From Marsupella aquatica (lineage: Eukaryota; Marchantiophyta), in NCBI GenBank assembly GCA_973895155.1, contig OZ316897.1, positions 23,498,001 to 23,562,000 on the forward strand: a stretch of 64,000 bases of DNA. Direction: 5' to 3'. The notes beneath the pieces are model-generated. The model was not told the origin of the DNA. It saw only the letters and a list, made by a program, of their open reading frames with translations, and did no database searches. Position numbers and translations under genes: made by a program. Position 1 is the stretch's first letter. Each line of letters opens with the position of its first letter. Positions 42,581-53,339 of the stretch are shown here, piece by piece.

Positions 42581-45500
42581 TCACCAGTAATCACCACAAG
42601 AACACATTCCATCTTTGAAATGGTGGAACCGATTTGCATCCCTCGCAATAATCTCGCGTCCTGTCACCCTAGAGATATACTTGGTTGCTGAGTGGCAATC
42701 TGAACACACCCGAAGGTTCTTATTTACACGAATTGGTTCTCCCAAAGGTAGGTGCATGAGTCCGTAAACGATAGCCAACTTCTCACTATGCGAGCAAAGA
42801 GCTAGCTCTTTATCCTCCTCATTAATATCATGCACCACAAGCTTGGTATCCGGAATGTAGCCTTCAGCCTTCAGTTTTTCACTCAATTTACTCAGCTCAG
42901 AATAGATCGCCTCCGCTTCTGGGTGAGATGTATCCCCCACAACAAATTCATGGATCTTGTTATCAACATCAATCCAGCAACGTCCTGGCTCCTTCCGAAC
43001 ACCTCTCTCTTGCATCATAGTGCGCACAGATGACACCTTCTCCCACTTCCCAGCTGCTGCATAGATATTGGAGAGCAGCACATATGTAGAGGCCTTACCG
43101 GGTTCCAACTTGAAAAGCTCGTTAGCGGCCCGTTCACCCAGCTCCACGTTACCGTAAGTTCTACAAGCCCCAAGCAAGGCTGTCCAAGTCACATGATCTG
43201 GTTCGACCGGCATCTTACTGATGAACTGCTTTGCTTCCTCCAAGTGTCCCGCCCGCCCAAGAATATCTACCATGAGGTTATAGTGAACAACAGTACGCTC
43301 GATACAATAATCTTGCGTCATAGCTGAAAAGATTCTACGGCCATCATCAACAAGGCCCCCATGAGAACACGCTGACAACACAGCTATGAATGACGTCTCG
43401 GTGGGCTTCACATGGTCTGCATTCATTTGCCGGAAAAGTTCCAGGGCTTTATGCCCATGTCCGTGTTGTGCAAGTCCACCGATCATTATGTTCCATGTGA
43501 TTACATCGCGTTTCCCGAGTCTGTCAAAAACTTGTTGGGCGTCATCTATACTGCCACTCTTGGCATACATGTGAACGAGTGCATTGCCCACACGCAAATC
43601 CGACTCCAATCCGGCTTTGCTAGCGTGGCCATGAACCTCCTTCACCCACTGCAAAGCCCCCGCACTTGCAGATGCATTGAGAATACTCGCATAAGTGAAT
43701 GCATCTGGTTCAAAGCCTTCCCGTCTCATTTGGAGAAACAACCGATATGCTTCATGCCCACATCCATGTTGTGCAAGTCCTCCTATCATTACATTCCATG
43801 TGATTACATCGCGTTTCTCCATTTTGTCAAAAACCAGTCGAGCATTATCTATACTGCCACTCTTTGCATACATGTGAACGAGTGCATTGCCCACACGCAA
43901 ATCCGACTCCAGTCCGGCTTTGCTAGCGTGGCCATGAATCTCCTTCACCCACTCCAAAGCACCCTCACTTGCAGATGCATTCAGGATGCTCAGATAAGTT
44001 ATTGCATCTGGTTCGAATCCTTCCCGTCTCATTTGGAGGAATAGTCGATATGCTTCCACACCCTGACCAGTTTCTGCATATGCTCTAAGCATCGCAGTCC
44101 ATGTCACTCCATCACGTTTCTCCATTCTGTCAAAAACTTGTTGGGCGTCATCTATACTGCCACTCTTGGCATACATGTGAACGAGTGCATTGCCCACACG
44201 CAAATCCGACTCCAGTCCGGCTTTGCTAGCGTGGCCATGAACCTCCTTCACCCACTCCAAAGCCCCCGCACTTGCAGATGCATTCAGAATACTCGCATAA
44301 GTGAATGCATCGGGTTCAAAGCCTTCCCGTCTCATTTGGAGACACAACCGATATGCTTCATGCCCACATCCATGTTGCGCAAGTCCTCCTATCATTACAT
44401 TCCATGTGACTACATCGCGTTTCTCCAGTCTGTCGAACACCAGGCGGGCATCATCTATACTCCCAGTCTTCGCATACATGTGAACCAGCGCACTACCCAC
44501 ACGCAAATCTGACTCTAGTCCCGCTTTGCTAGCATGGCCATGAACTTCCTTCACCCATTCCAAAGCTCCCTCACTTGCAGATGCATTGAGAATACTAGCA
44601 TAAGTAAATGCATTTGCTTCGAAGCCTTCACGTCTCATTTGAAGAAACAGTCTATATGCTTCCTCCCCACATCCATGTTGTGCAAGTCCACCGATCATTA
44701 TGTTCCATGTGAATACATCGCGTTTCTCCATTCTGTCAAAAACCAGTCGAGCATTAACTATACTGCCACTCTTTGCATACATGTGAACCAGTGCATTGCC
44801 CACACGCAAATCCGACTCCAGTCCGGCTTTGCTAGCGTGGCCATGAACCTCCTTCACCCACTCCAAAGCACCCTCACTTGCAGATGCATTCAGGATGCTC
44901 AGATAAGTGATTGCATCTGGTTCGAAGCCTTCCAGTCTCATTTGGAGAAACAATCGATATGCTTCATACCCACATCCATGTTGTGCAAGTCCCCCAATCA
45001 TGGTATTCCATGTTACAACGTCACGTTTCTCCATTTTGTCGAAAACCAGTCGGGCATCATCTATACTGCCACTCTTGGTATACATGTGAACGAGTGCACT
45101 GCCCACACGCAACTTCGACTCAAGTCGGGCTTTGCTAGCGTGGCCATGAACCTCCTTCACCCACTGCAAAGCCCCCGGACTTGCAGATGCACTCAGAATA
45201 CTCACATAAGTGAATGCATCTGGTTCAAAGCCTTCCCTTCTCATTTGGAGAAACAATCGATATGCTTCCTGCCCACATCCATGTTGTGCAAGTCCTCCTA
45301 TCATTACATTCCATGTGATTACATCGCGTTTCTCCATTCTGTCAAAAACCAGTCGAGCATTATCTATACTGCCACTCTTTGCATACATGTGAACGAGTGC
45401 ATTGCCCACACGCAAATCCGACTCCAGTCCGGCTTTGCTAGCGTGGCCATGAACCTCCTTCACCCACTCCAAAGCTCGCGCACTTGCAGATGCATTCAGG

Positions 45501-47593
45501 ATGCTCAGATAAGTGATTACATCTGGTTCGAAGCCTTCCAGTCTCATTTGGAGAAACAATCGATATGCTTCATACCCAAATCCATGTTGTGCAAGTCCCC
45601 CAATCATGGTATTCCATGTTACAACGTCACGTTTCTCCATTTTGTCGAAAACCAGTCGGGCATCATCTATACTGCCACTCTTGGTATACATGTGAACGAG
45701 TGCACTGCCCACACGCAACTTAGACTCAAGTCGGGCTTTGCTAGCGTGGCCATGAACCTCCTTCACCCACTGCAAAGCCCCCGGACTTGCAGATGCACTC
45801 AGAATACTCGCATAAGTGAATGCATCTGGTTCAAAGCCTTCCCTTCTCATTTGGAGAAACAATCGATATGCTTCATGCCCACATCCATGTTGTGCAAGTC
45901 CTCCGATCATTACATTCCATGTGATTACATCGCGTTTCCCCATTCTGTCAAAAACCAGTCGAGCATTATCTATACTGCCACTCTTTGCATACATGTGAAC
46001 GAGTGCATTGCCCACACGCAAATCCGACTCCAGTCCGGCTTTGCTAGCGTGGCCATGAATCTCCTTCACCCACTCCAAAGCACCCTCACTTGCAGATGCA
46101 TTCAGAATGCTCAGATAAGTGATTGCATCTGGTTCGAATCCTTCCCGTCTCATTTGGAGGAATAGTCGATATGCTTCCACACCATGACCAGTTTCTGCAT
46201 ATGCTCTAAGCATCGCAGTCCATGTCACTCCATCACGTTTCTCCATTCTGTCAAAAACTAATCGGGCGTCATCGATACTGCCACTCTTTGCATACATCAG
46301 TAGGAGGGCAGTCCCTACACGCACATCTGATTCAAAGCCAGTCTGTCGAATATACACATGTACTTCCTTTCCCCATTTTAGAGCTGACGGGTAGGCACAT
46401 GCCTTCAGGATGCTCAGATATGTGTTCTCATTAGGCTGTACGCCTTCTTGGCGCATTTGATTGAAAAGCTTTAAAGCAGATTCAGCATGATCATTCTTAG
46501 CATATCCTGCAATCATGTTGTTCCAAGTAATAACACTTTTCTTGTCAAGTTGATCAAAAACTCGGCGGGCATCCAACAATGCCCCACATTTGATATACAC
46601 ATTCAGGAGGGTTACCGCCACATATTCATTCTTATCCATTCCACTCTGGATGATGTGGTGTTGCACCTGCTTCGCCGCTAAAAGGTCTTTGTGTTTCGAG
46701 CACATCTGCAGAACTTTCACATATGTGTACGAGTTCGTAGTAATGCCTCGTTGTAGACGATTCTGCAACACAGTAACTGCTTGACTCGTGGTCCCCGCGC
46801 TATGCATGTCACTACTGCCATTCCGTTGTGCATTGTTTCGAGACCAATCTCTGCTGCCACAATTGGAAAGAGATCGCAATCCGCCTTGGCCAATCAAATC
46901 GAGCCCTGCCTCCCTCCAATTTTCTTTCCTGAGCAGCTCCTCGGTTATCAGGTGTTGCCTTCCTAAATTCTCAGTCACCGCTTCTTCACAGATAGCTGAA
47001 GATTGCTCCCCTTCCTCCCTGGATAGAGGTTCCGGCTCTCGAATATCTTGTACACCATCCGTTGTTATACATCTGGTTAATTTCGATTTTATGTCACCTG
47101 TTCGTTCGAGTTGCACTTTCAAGCTGTCAGTGTTCTGTTGACGTGATTCAATCCCACCAACGACTTTACGTGAAGGGTTCCGCTTATGCTCGATCATCTT
47201 TGCAGCTTCCCTCCACTTGGCAGCTCCTGGGCGAGTTTGAGGGGATGGTGCCTCCAGCCGTGCAATATGGTTGTCATGCCCCGTTACACTTTGAAAACCA
47301 GCGCGGGCTTCAGCTTCCCCGTTGTATTCAGGCTGTGCTGATTGAGCTTCCCTCCCATACAGCTCGACAACCTTCTTCTGAAGCCTCCACTGATCACGAA
47401 ATGTGTCGAGCTCGTGCTGCACCCGCTGTAGGCACGGGCTGTAAATTTTTGCCACGCCAGACATCTGCCGGATGACGGGGCCCAAAATTCCATATGCACG
47501 AGATTCCAATCTGCCTTCAGTAATCAATTTGAGCCTTGCCTTCGCCCATGCTCTAGTGGAGCAGCCATCCACCCAAAGTGCTTTCCTTGTCAT
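42581..47593 (-). CDS. Giant DYW-class PPR protein, predicted organellar C-to-U RNA editing factor (35 PPR motifs)
   Basis: 1670 residues from the ATG at 47593, chosen because MTRKALWVDGCST matches the start of the paralogue (MTRLALWVDGWST); an in-frame ATG 33 codons upstream is possible. About 280 N-terminal residues, absent from the paralogue, precede the PPR tract. The tract has an L-S pair, ten P(35)-L(35)-S(31) triplets, and a final P-L2-S2 set: 12 L, 12 S and 11 P motifs. E1/E2/E+ and a DYW domain follow, with CSHSEKLAIVYGL (HxE), CSDCH, HHF and terminal CSCGDYW. Triplets are nearly identical at 303-bp spacing, so the array grew by unequal exchange. No stop or shift. Expected role: site-specific RNA cytidine deamination in mitochondria or plastids. 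Confidence 0.92.
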   Translation of the reverse strand: MTRKALWVDGCSTRAWAKARLKLITEGRLESRAYGILGPVIRQMSGVAKIYSPCLQRVQHELDTFRDQWRLQKKVVELYGREAQSAQPEYNGEAEARAGFQSVTGHDNHIARLEAPSPQTRPGAAKWREAAKMIEHKRNPSRKVVGGIESRQQNTDSLKVQLERTGDIKSKLTRCITTDGVQDIREPEPLSREEGEQSSAICEEAVTENLGRQHLITEELLRKENWREAGLDLIGQGGLRSLSNCGSRDWSRNNAQRNGSSDMHSAGTTSQAVTVLQNRLQRGITTNSYTYVKVLQMCSKHKDLLAAKQVQHHIIQSGMDKNEYVAVTLLNVYIKCGALLDARRVFDQLDKKSVITWNNMIAGYAKNDHAESALKLFNQMRQEGVQPNENTYLSILKACAYPSALKWGKEVHVYIRQTGFESDVRVGTALLLMYAKSGSIDDARLVFDRMEKRDGVTWTAMLRAYAETGHGVEAYRLFLQMRREGFEPDAITYLSILNASASEGALEWVKEIHGHASKAGLESDLRVGNALVHMYAKSGSIDNARLVFDRMGKRDVITWNVMIGGLAQHGCGHEAYRLFLQMRREGFEPDAFTYASILSASASPGALQWVKEVHGHASKARLESKLRVGSALVHMYTKSGSIDDARLVFDKMEKRDVVTWNTMIGGLAQHGFGYEAYRLFLQMRLEGFEPDVITYLSILNASASARALEWVKEVHGHASKAGLESDLRVGNALVHMYAKSGSIDNARLVFDRMEKRDVITWNVMIGGLAQHGCGQEAYRLFLQMRREGFEPDAFTYVSILSASASPGALQWVKEVHGHASKARLESKLRVGSALVHMYTKSGSIDDARLVFDKMEKRDVVTWNTMIGGLAQHGCGYEAYRLFLQMRLEGFEPDAITYLSILNASASEGALEWVKEVHGHASKAGLESDLRVGNALVHMYAKSGSIVNARLVFDRMEKRDVFTWNIMIGGLAQHGCGEEAYRLFLQMRREGFEANAFTYASILNASASEGALEWVKEVHGHASKAGLESDLRVGSALVHMYAKTGSIDDARLVFDRLEKRDVVTWNVMIGGLAQHGCGHEAYRLCLQMRREGFEPDAFTYASILNASASAGALEWVKEVHGHASKAGLESDLRVGNALVHMYAKSGSIDDAQQVFDRMEKRDGVTWTAMLRAYAETGQGVEAYRLFLQMRREGFEPDAITYLSILNASASEGALEWVKEIHGHASKAGLESDLRVGNALVHMYAKSGSIDNARLVFDKMEKRDVITWNVMIGGLAQHGCGHEAYRLFLQMRREGFEPDAFTYASILNASASAGALQWVKEVHGHASKAGLESDLRVGNALVHMYAKSGSIDDAQQVFDRLGKRDVITWNIMIGGLAQHGHGHKALELFRQMNADHVKPTETSFIAVLSACSHGGLVDDGRRIFSAMTQDYCIERTVVHYNLMVDILGRAGHLEEAKQFISKMPVEPDHVTWTALLGACRTYGNVELGERAANELFKLEPGKASTYVLLSNIYAAAGKWEKVSSVRTMMQERGVRKEPGRCWIDVDNKIHEFVVGDTSHPEAEAIYSELSKLSEKLKAEGYIPDTKLVVHDINEEDKELALCSHSEKLAIVYGLMHLPLGEPIRVNKNLRVCSDCHSATKYISRVTGREIIARDANRFHHFKDGMCSCGDYW
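43450..46320 (-). repeat. Intragenic 303-bp tandem repeat array, with 606-bp higher-order units
   Basis: Near-identical 101-codon P-L-S units repeat inside PPR gene 2. Units around 44907-45200 and 45513-45800 resemble each other more than their neighbours, as do those around 45210 and 45816. This shows that a two-unit (606-bp) block was duplicated recently. Confidence 0.85.
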
Positions 47594-47970
47594 CTTATGA
47601 TTAAAGTCAGTTGTTCTGGGCTTCCTCTGTGAGCACCACAACCCACGATCAGATCGACCAGCACAAAATGCAAGCGACTCCACTAGGTGCAATGAATTGT
47701 TTTTGATTTGTTTCTGCAGTCAAGACCATATTTCTACAATCAAACGCTAACAACAGGAAAGCAGACCGGTAAGTCCCTGGTTCTTGGGCTAGGACCCTAC
47801 CTCCGTCCAAAGATATATTTTCTTGTCTCCCGTGTCTGCTGCTATATTTCGTACGGAAAACGTGCAAAAGCGATATAACTCGGTTTCAATTGAGAGTAAC
47901 GGCGATCTGTCAAGAATGTAATGGTCTCAGAATATACGGAAATAATTGTGAGAGGCATATCCAGGTAGCT
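47594..47970. repeat. Duplicated segment upstream of PPR gene 2
   Basis: Counterpart of 12917-13310. Likely promoter and 5' leader. Confidence 0.7.
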
Positions 47971-47999
47971 AAATAATCTATATGCTCGTTCACACTCCA

Positions 48000-49340
48000 G
48001 TACACTTTGCAGTCCTGGCCGTATGGAAATGCAGGGGAATCATTGTTTGGCAACTCGGTGATCACTGGATCAATGATGCCAGCGTTGGCCATATCCACAT
48101 CTACACCTGAGAGTGTAAAAACCAAATACGAGAACAAATCCAACGTTAGGCATCAAGAAGAGTTGACTCATCCACATCAAACCAACGTAGAGATAACTCC
48201 CCAAAAATTAAATTCTCACTAAAGCAAATCCACCTAACTAGGACAGAGTTGAGCTCTCTTCTAAAGGTTTTCCCTTCTCTACTAGGCCTTCCGCATGTTT
48301 GTATTAGAGCCTTTTCCCAAATTTTTGGATGCTGCACAACTCAAGGTACACCAGAATTTGTATTTCAATTACAAACAATTTTTAGTGAAAGCCCAATTCT
48401 TCTAGATTTTACACCAACCACGCCGCTTGAAAGGGGCAAAACTAATTCATCGACTGTAATTGCTTAATTAAATCAACAATGCCAGTGCTGCAACGGCTCG
48501 TTATTTTCAACTGCTGCATCTCCCTAATCATAACAGAACATGAAGAAATCATTTGTAGTAAGACATAGAAAAGTCACACACATCTTGCCTCATCGTATCC
48601 AATCTCTAGGCTCTGCCGCTCCAGAAGCTTGCCCACCACAACTGCTCCTTCCACTCCAGCATTTTGTGCTACGATGTACGCAGGCATCTGTCCAAATCAT
48701 TTGACAAGTGTTGCTAACACATTGTAGCAAGCCAAAATCACAAGCTGTCATGCTCCAAGCCCTTCAAACTTTCAACTTTTGGGAACTTAACAACTGAAAT
48801 AAAATAAGGAGCTATATAACCTCGGTCAAGCTTCGTGCCTTCCACTACTTCTAGTTCGTTGTAAAGATTCTTTCCGTCCTCCAACATCGCATTTATCTAT
48901 ACTTAACAGAAGAAAGAACGACGGGAATTTCAGTGAGGTTTAAATAGGAGGACTAGGATCCGTAGGCAAGTTTGCAAAGGCCTCTGCCACCGTCACACCA
49001 TCCCTACCAACTTTACGATAACTAAAACTTTGCTCTGTAACCATATTTCGACCTTGGAAAAGAGTTACAGATTTACACAGCAATGAGTGACTAGTACAAG
49101 GATGTCGCGCACCTACGACACACCTAGACATAATTTTATGAGGGGCGGACAATGTTTACGTTAAGCAGCTGTCTTCTATAACTTTGGGCCCATGGTATCC
49201 TTCTCAGCATCCGGTAATTCTGCAACACTTTGGAGTGTAAGAGCCCTCGAATCGCCTCGACTCCAAACCTGGTATCCTTCGATCCATAATTTCGCACCAG
49301 TTTCGACCTGCAGCATTCTGCAATCTCAACTCCCAATCAG
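48000..49340 (-). pseudogene. Chaperonin-60 (mitochondrial type) pseudogene
   Basis: Minus-strand fragments in gene order match Cpn60/Hsp60. RNYGSKDTRFGVEA and, in a shifted frame, VAELPDAEKDTMGPK come first. After an intron-like gap, GRNMVTEQSFSYRKVGRDGVTVAEAF follows. Then come [21 protein letters not shown] with YIAPYF, then MPAYIVAQNAGVEGAVVVGK with LLE, GYDEA, and after an intron GVDVDMANAGIIDP joined to VITELPNNDSPA. Large central parts (much of the intermediate and apical domains) are missing, the AGIIDP segment is fused to the C-terminus by a deletion, and frames shift. Retained intron-like gaps indicate a DNA-level duplicate rather than a processed copy. Functional Cpn60 refolds imported proteins in the mitochondrial matrix; this copy cannot. 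Confidence 0.75.
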
Positions 49341-51248
49341 ACCAACACATGAGCATCTGTCTGCTAGTTGCGTTAAGGACAAACGCTCGGGGTCAACTGC
49401 TACGATCTCAAACATAGTACAAATGGACGGAGAGTTACAATTCACCTCAAATGCTGTAATTCGAGAGTATGAGGTCGTGAACACTACTTCTTCACATGCT
49501 TCCTCGTTAGTACAATACAACTATGTCTGCTAGCGACTCTACAATCTGCTCGATGGATAAAATCTACCGGCAGTGGACGGAATCTTTGGAACTAGGGAAT
49601 TGAATAATCCAATCTATCCAGGGCCAATTCAGTAGTGAACTATTCGGACAGGAGGGTTCGTAGTGCACATAGATACTGGAGTAACCTGCCACTTCCCATC
49701 GCGCTATTGAACGAATCGGGAATTCGTCTACATACACATGTGCTCGCTGTCACCCATGGCAAAGCCGAAGGATCTTGCTTGAAACACTATCTCACGATGT
49801 TTGAAATCATTCTTCTCTGCCCCGGGTGACTCTTGGGAGCCCTGAAATTATGAGATGGTTACGCCTACTGCGATTAGCGCCCTATTAGTACGCTAGAAGG
49901 TGAACGCCATACTCACTTGTTGAAGAGCAAATCTTCTGCAAGATGAAGCATGCCGAGGAAAGGGTCAGCAACTTAGTGGAGAATCGGAAACTCTAGCTAT
50001 AAAACACATCTTCCCGGGTGATCTCTACACCTTCTAACGTTCACAAACACGTCCTAAAGTATCCCATATTGTCACCAATCCTCACTTCCTTATAGAAGAC
50101 AGCGATTTCTCCGTGGATTATTTTGTGCACAGTGACACTAGGGGAAGAAATGATGAAGAAGCTAAATATGTTTTCAAAGGCCTAACTCTGTAAATCCAAG
50201 CTCCCAGTTAGCAAATCCAGCTTATTCCACTACGTACCATGACCGAAATCTCCTGCCCTAAAACGATGCCCGGCAGCTCCCATACACTATTGTGTCCCAG
50301 AATACAGATCCCGGCTCATACACAACCTCAGGAAAAGATAAACCCGGGACCTGATCACCTCTTCCGCTTACTACGACCGTGTCGCAGCAGGGATTCCAAA
50401 GACGAAGACAAAAGAAAAGGCACTAAGAGATGGGGTGAATAACCGACTGACAGCCAAGAATAGAAGAGCAAACACACCTTGCAGCACTCAAAATGTTGTC
50501 CCCGGCTCTGCATTGTCGCTGCCCGCTGACTTCTCGTATCATGAATTGGGCATGAAGCACTACTCCAAACCTGCATTTGTTGTATGTCATGTTGACAAGC
50601 CATATAACATACAGTATGTCCATATGTTAAAATTTACACCATTTGAAATAAAATTCAGGTTTTCCACTTGAACCATTTTGCCATCAGTTTTGCAAGTTTA
50701 GGGTTTAGGGTTTAAACCCTAAATTTGAAAAAAAATTCTCAAGTGGGGTTTCCTTTTGTCTTTTAGATCCACTATTCTTATTACCTTATCACATCTATTT
50801 TGTCTCAAGCACTTTTTGCTACTCATCTCTATTGATGTTCAAAGAACGGGTAATGGGAGCTAGTATATCAAACTGCCAAAAAGCAAGAGGCGCTGAACTG
50901 GGAGACATGATCCCACAGACCAAAAACCCAGGGAGAACAAGAAAACTACCAAAAAGCCAAAAAGACCAGGCACTAGCCCAGCGTAAGGAAAACAAAAGAC
51001 ACTCCAACTGAAAACTCTACCTATCTGCAAATTGAAGAGTATGGTAAAGCCCAGGCATGAACTTCATAGGAGGGTCAACCAAGGGAATCCGACTAGATGC
51101 CTGGAATCCAACTGCCTCTCCTTGACAAAGAATAGTGAAGACTTGTGCTTGCTGAAGCGCAATAGACACCCGTTGTCTATAAAAGGCTGTAATAACAGAC
51201 ACGGGGGAATAAGCCCGTCACTCGACATAATGAATCGCACAAGAATGC
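49341..51248. other. Intergenic stretch with no recognised gene
   Basis: Only short open frames without known motifs. Holds a palindromic telomere-like sequence at 50697-50723. Confidence 0.45.
50697..50723. repeat. Telomere-like repeats meeting head to head
   Basis: TTTAGGG twice, then TTTAAACCCTAAA. The last 20 bp form a perfect palindrome (TTTAGGGTTTAAACCCTAAA). Confidence 0.85.
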
Positions 51249-51450
51249 AAGAAATGGTCAACTCAAAAAGTGGGTGCAACACTCCAAAGACCTCCACAGC
51301 AAACGGGTAGGAAAGGTCCCTCGGGTAACGCGTAGCATAAGCATCCTCAAAAACCTCCTTGAGGGACCTCCATCTACCCGAGGGACCTTTTCTACCCGTT
51401 TGCTGTGGAGGTCTTTGGAGCATTGCACCCGCTTTTTGAGTCGGCCATTT
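51249..51450. repeat. Large hairpin: ~80-bp arms, ~45-bp loop
   Basis: Left arm (about 51249-51328) and right arm (about 51375-51450) are inverted copies with few mismatches. For example CTCCAAAGACCTCCACAGCA on the left is matched, inverted, on the right. The right arm runs into the gag-like coding of copy D, so the hairpin marks an inversion or foldback at that junction. Confidence 0.8.
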
Positions 51451-52410
51451 CTCCTTGAAACCCTATCGGCCAACTTTCAAGCTGACCTGCGTAAGAAGGA
51501 CGACATGCTCAATCAAACCTACAAGAAGATGAATAAGATAGAGTTTGATGCTGTCCACGAGCTTAACGCAGAGCTGAGAGCAACCCAGGAGGAGAGGGCG
51601 GTCTTACGGAAGGAGTTGGACTAAAATCAGGAGTTGGAGGAAGCTCGCGGGGATTTAGACGAGACCCAAGAGGAGTTGGAGGAAGCCACGCGGAAAATGG
51701 AGAACTTGCAGAGGCGGGCGGACAACCAAACAGAGCGGCTGAAGAAACTAGCCGAGGAGTTAAATTGGCAGGCTAGAATAAGTGGACCCCCAGTGGCGGC
51801 AACAAGGTTGCAGGGCGTGGTACTGACCGAACAACAAGCCGAGGCACCCTCACTTGTGCCGGAAGTAATTGGCAAGGGGAAGGCGCCGGCTGCCTGGGAA
51901 GGTAAGGACAAGAAGAATCAAAAACCTTCCGGGTCAGGGAGCAGCACGGTTCCTCAGGCCACCATGACTGAGGTAGAAAGCATGGCACCGGCCTTATGCG
52001 AGGTAGTGGTTGTCAAGGTGGCAGTCTTGGAGGTAGGCCAAGAAGACCAGTTGGGTGAGGCCATGACGGGCACGGACTCAAGGTTGCCAATCATTGATCG
52101 GCATCAACTGCAACCTTGGGAAGACGAGACAACCCGACTCATAGGACAAGCCTATGAGGAGGACCACTGCGACAAGATGGCCAATGTTGGGATTGACAGT
52201 GCCAAAGCCGCAAGAGCGGACCCACCACTGTTACAAGCCAGGGGAACACAAGCCGTGGAAACAAAAGCCGAGGTAGGAGTGGGGCCCGGTCACACCAAGG
52301 ATGGGTTGACCCAATCGGGAGCTGGTAACCTATCAGAGGACGAACCGACTACATTGGCCGCCAAGGAAGGATTGGGAGCGTCCATTGAGGGCCAGCCATC
52401 AGTGTCATGA
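51427..52410 (+). pseudogene. Gag-like protein C-terminal part, retroelement copy D
   Basis: Plus-strand coiled coil (SANFQADLRKKDDMLNQTYK, ELRATQEERAVLRKELD; stop at 51622; then EEARGDLDETQEELEEATRK, MENLQRRADNQTERLKK) followed by the charged tail ending GASIEGQPSVS. It matches 26940-25921. The N-terminal parts are missing; the left border is the hairpin at 51249-51450. Confidence 0.55.
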
Positions 52411-52527
52411 TGATGGAGAAGGGCTGTCCCTTTTAGGGAGGGCAAACATGGAGGTAGGAGGCGTGAGTGGGCAAAGCGAGTGCGGACCTCCAAATTTAGG
52501 ATTAGGATCAGGAGCAAGAAGCGGCCC

Positions 52528-53329
52528 TGACACTTAGATTAGTGGGATTACGGATCCACTGGTAAGAGCAACACTTGTGCTCTTGCCCCGTTGTACATAC
52601 TTAGGTAGATTACACTTAGAGGTAGATTAGGCTTACGTAGCAAGGAAATAGGTAGATGCGCTGCCAGGATAAATATGTGTGCAACGGGGACTTCAGGGCC
52701 TTCTTCTTAAGCAAGTTTTTAGTGCACCAACAAGGCTAAGATCAATTAGTAAGAGGAGCTCTCGGTTAGTTATGCAGTGACTCCTGTGTATATTAATGTT
52801 TCCTCGTGCCTAAGAGCTGAATAGTTTTGGTCTTCCGACTTAGTTCACAGATCTTGTGTACGAGAAGTACTCTTTGTATGGCAGTTGCACAATATAACTT
52901 AGTCAGTATGAGTCATCTTTCTAGTTGTGTGTCGCATTAACTTGTGTGAAGATTGCCCACATCAACTATAGGAGAGAAAAGAAGTAAGTTAAGTCATCAG
53001 GAGCAGGAAGAGTTGGATGTGTTGAGCTGAGAGGAATCTTAGCGGCTACCCAAGCCAATTGGGCATCATTCCGGGGGCGGAATCCAAACATACATGAAGG
53101 GAGACCAATAGAAGAGAATAAGGAGAGGCCTAGAGTAGGTCGGTTGCATATCTCATGACCCGATGAAGCATCTGTCCAATATATGTGGGTAAAAAGTTGG
53201 TAAAGAGTTTTAGTAGCGTCCCATGCCGATAAGCCACAGAACCAGCCTTGGCAAGAGCAAAACTGGTGGGAATCGGCTTGTTCAGGGCAAGTTCTTGGGT
53301 TTAGAGAGCCATCAATGGGACGCACCACA
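52528..53329 (+). repeat. LTR of retroelement copy D (802 bp)
   Basis: TGACACTTAG...GGGACGCACCACA, same family as 25002-25804 (minus). Confidence 0.75.
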
Positions 53330-53339
53330 CGATGCATGG

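Noticed and set aside
44534-46165. A 543-codon plus-strand open frame inside PPR gene 2
   Set aside because: It is the antisense of the repeat array. The 303-bp unit length is a multiple of three, so an open antisense frame is repeated automatically. No start context or known domain.
42581-47593. Regularly spaced direct repeats resembling a CRISPR-like array
   Set aside because: The 303-bp period is coding sequence of P-L-S PPR triplets in a plant gene.
51017-51423. Minus-strand open frame of 119 codons before gag fragment D
   Set aside because: Half of it lies within the hairpin arms and no domain could be named.
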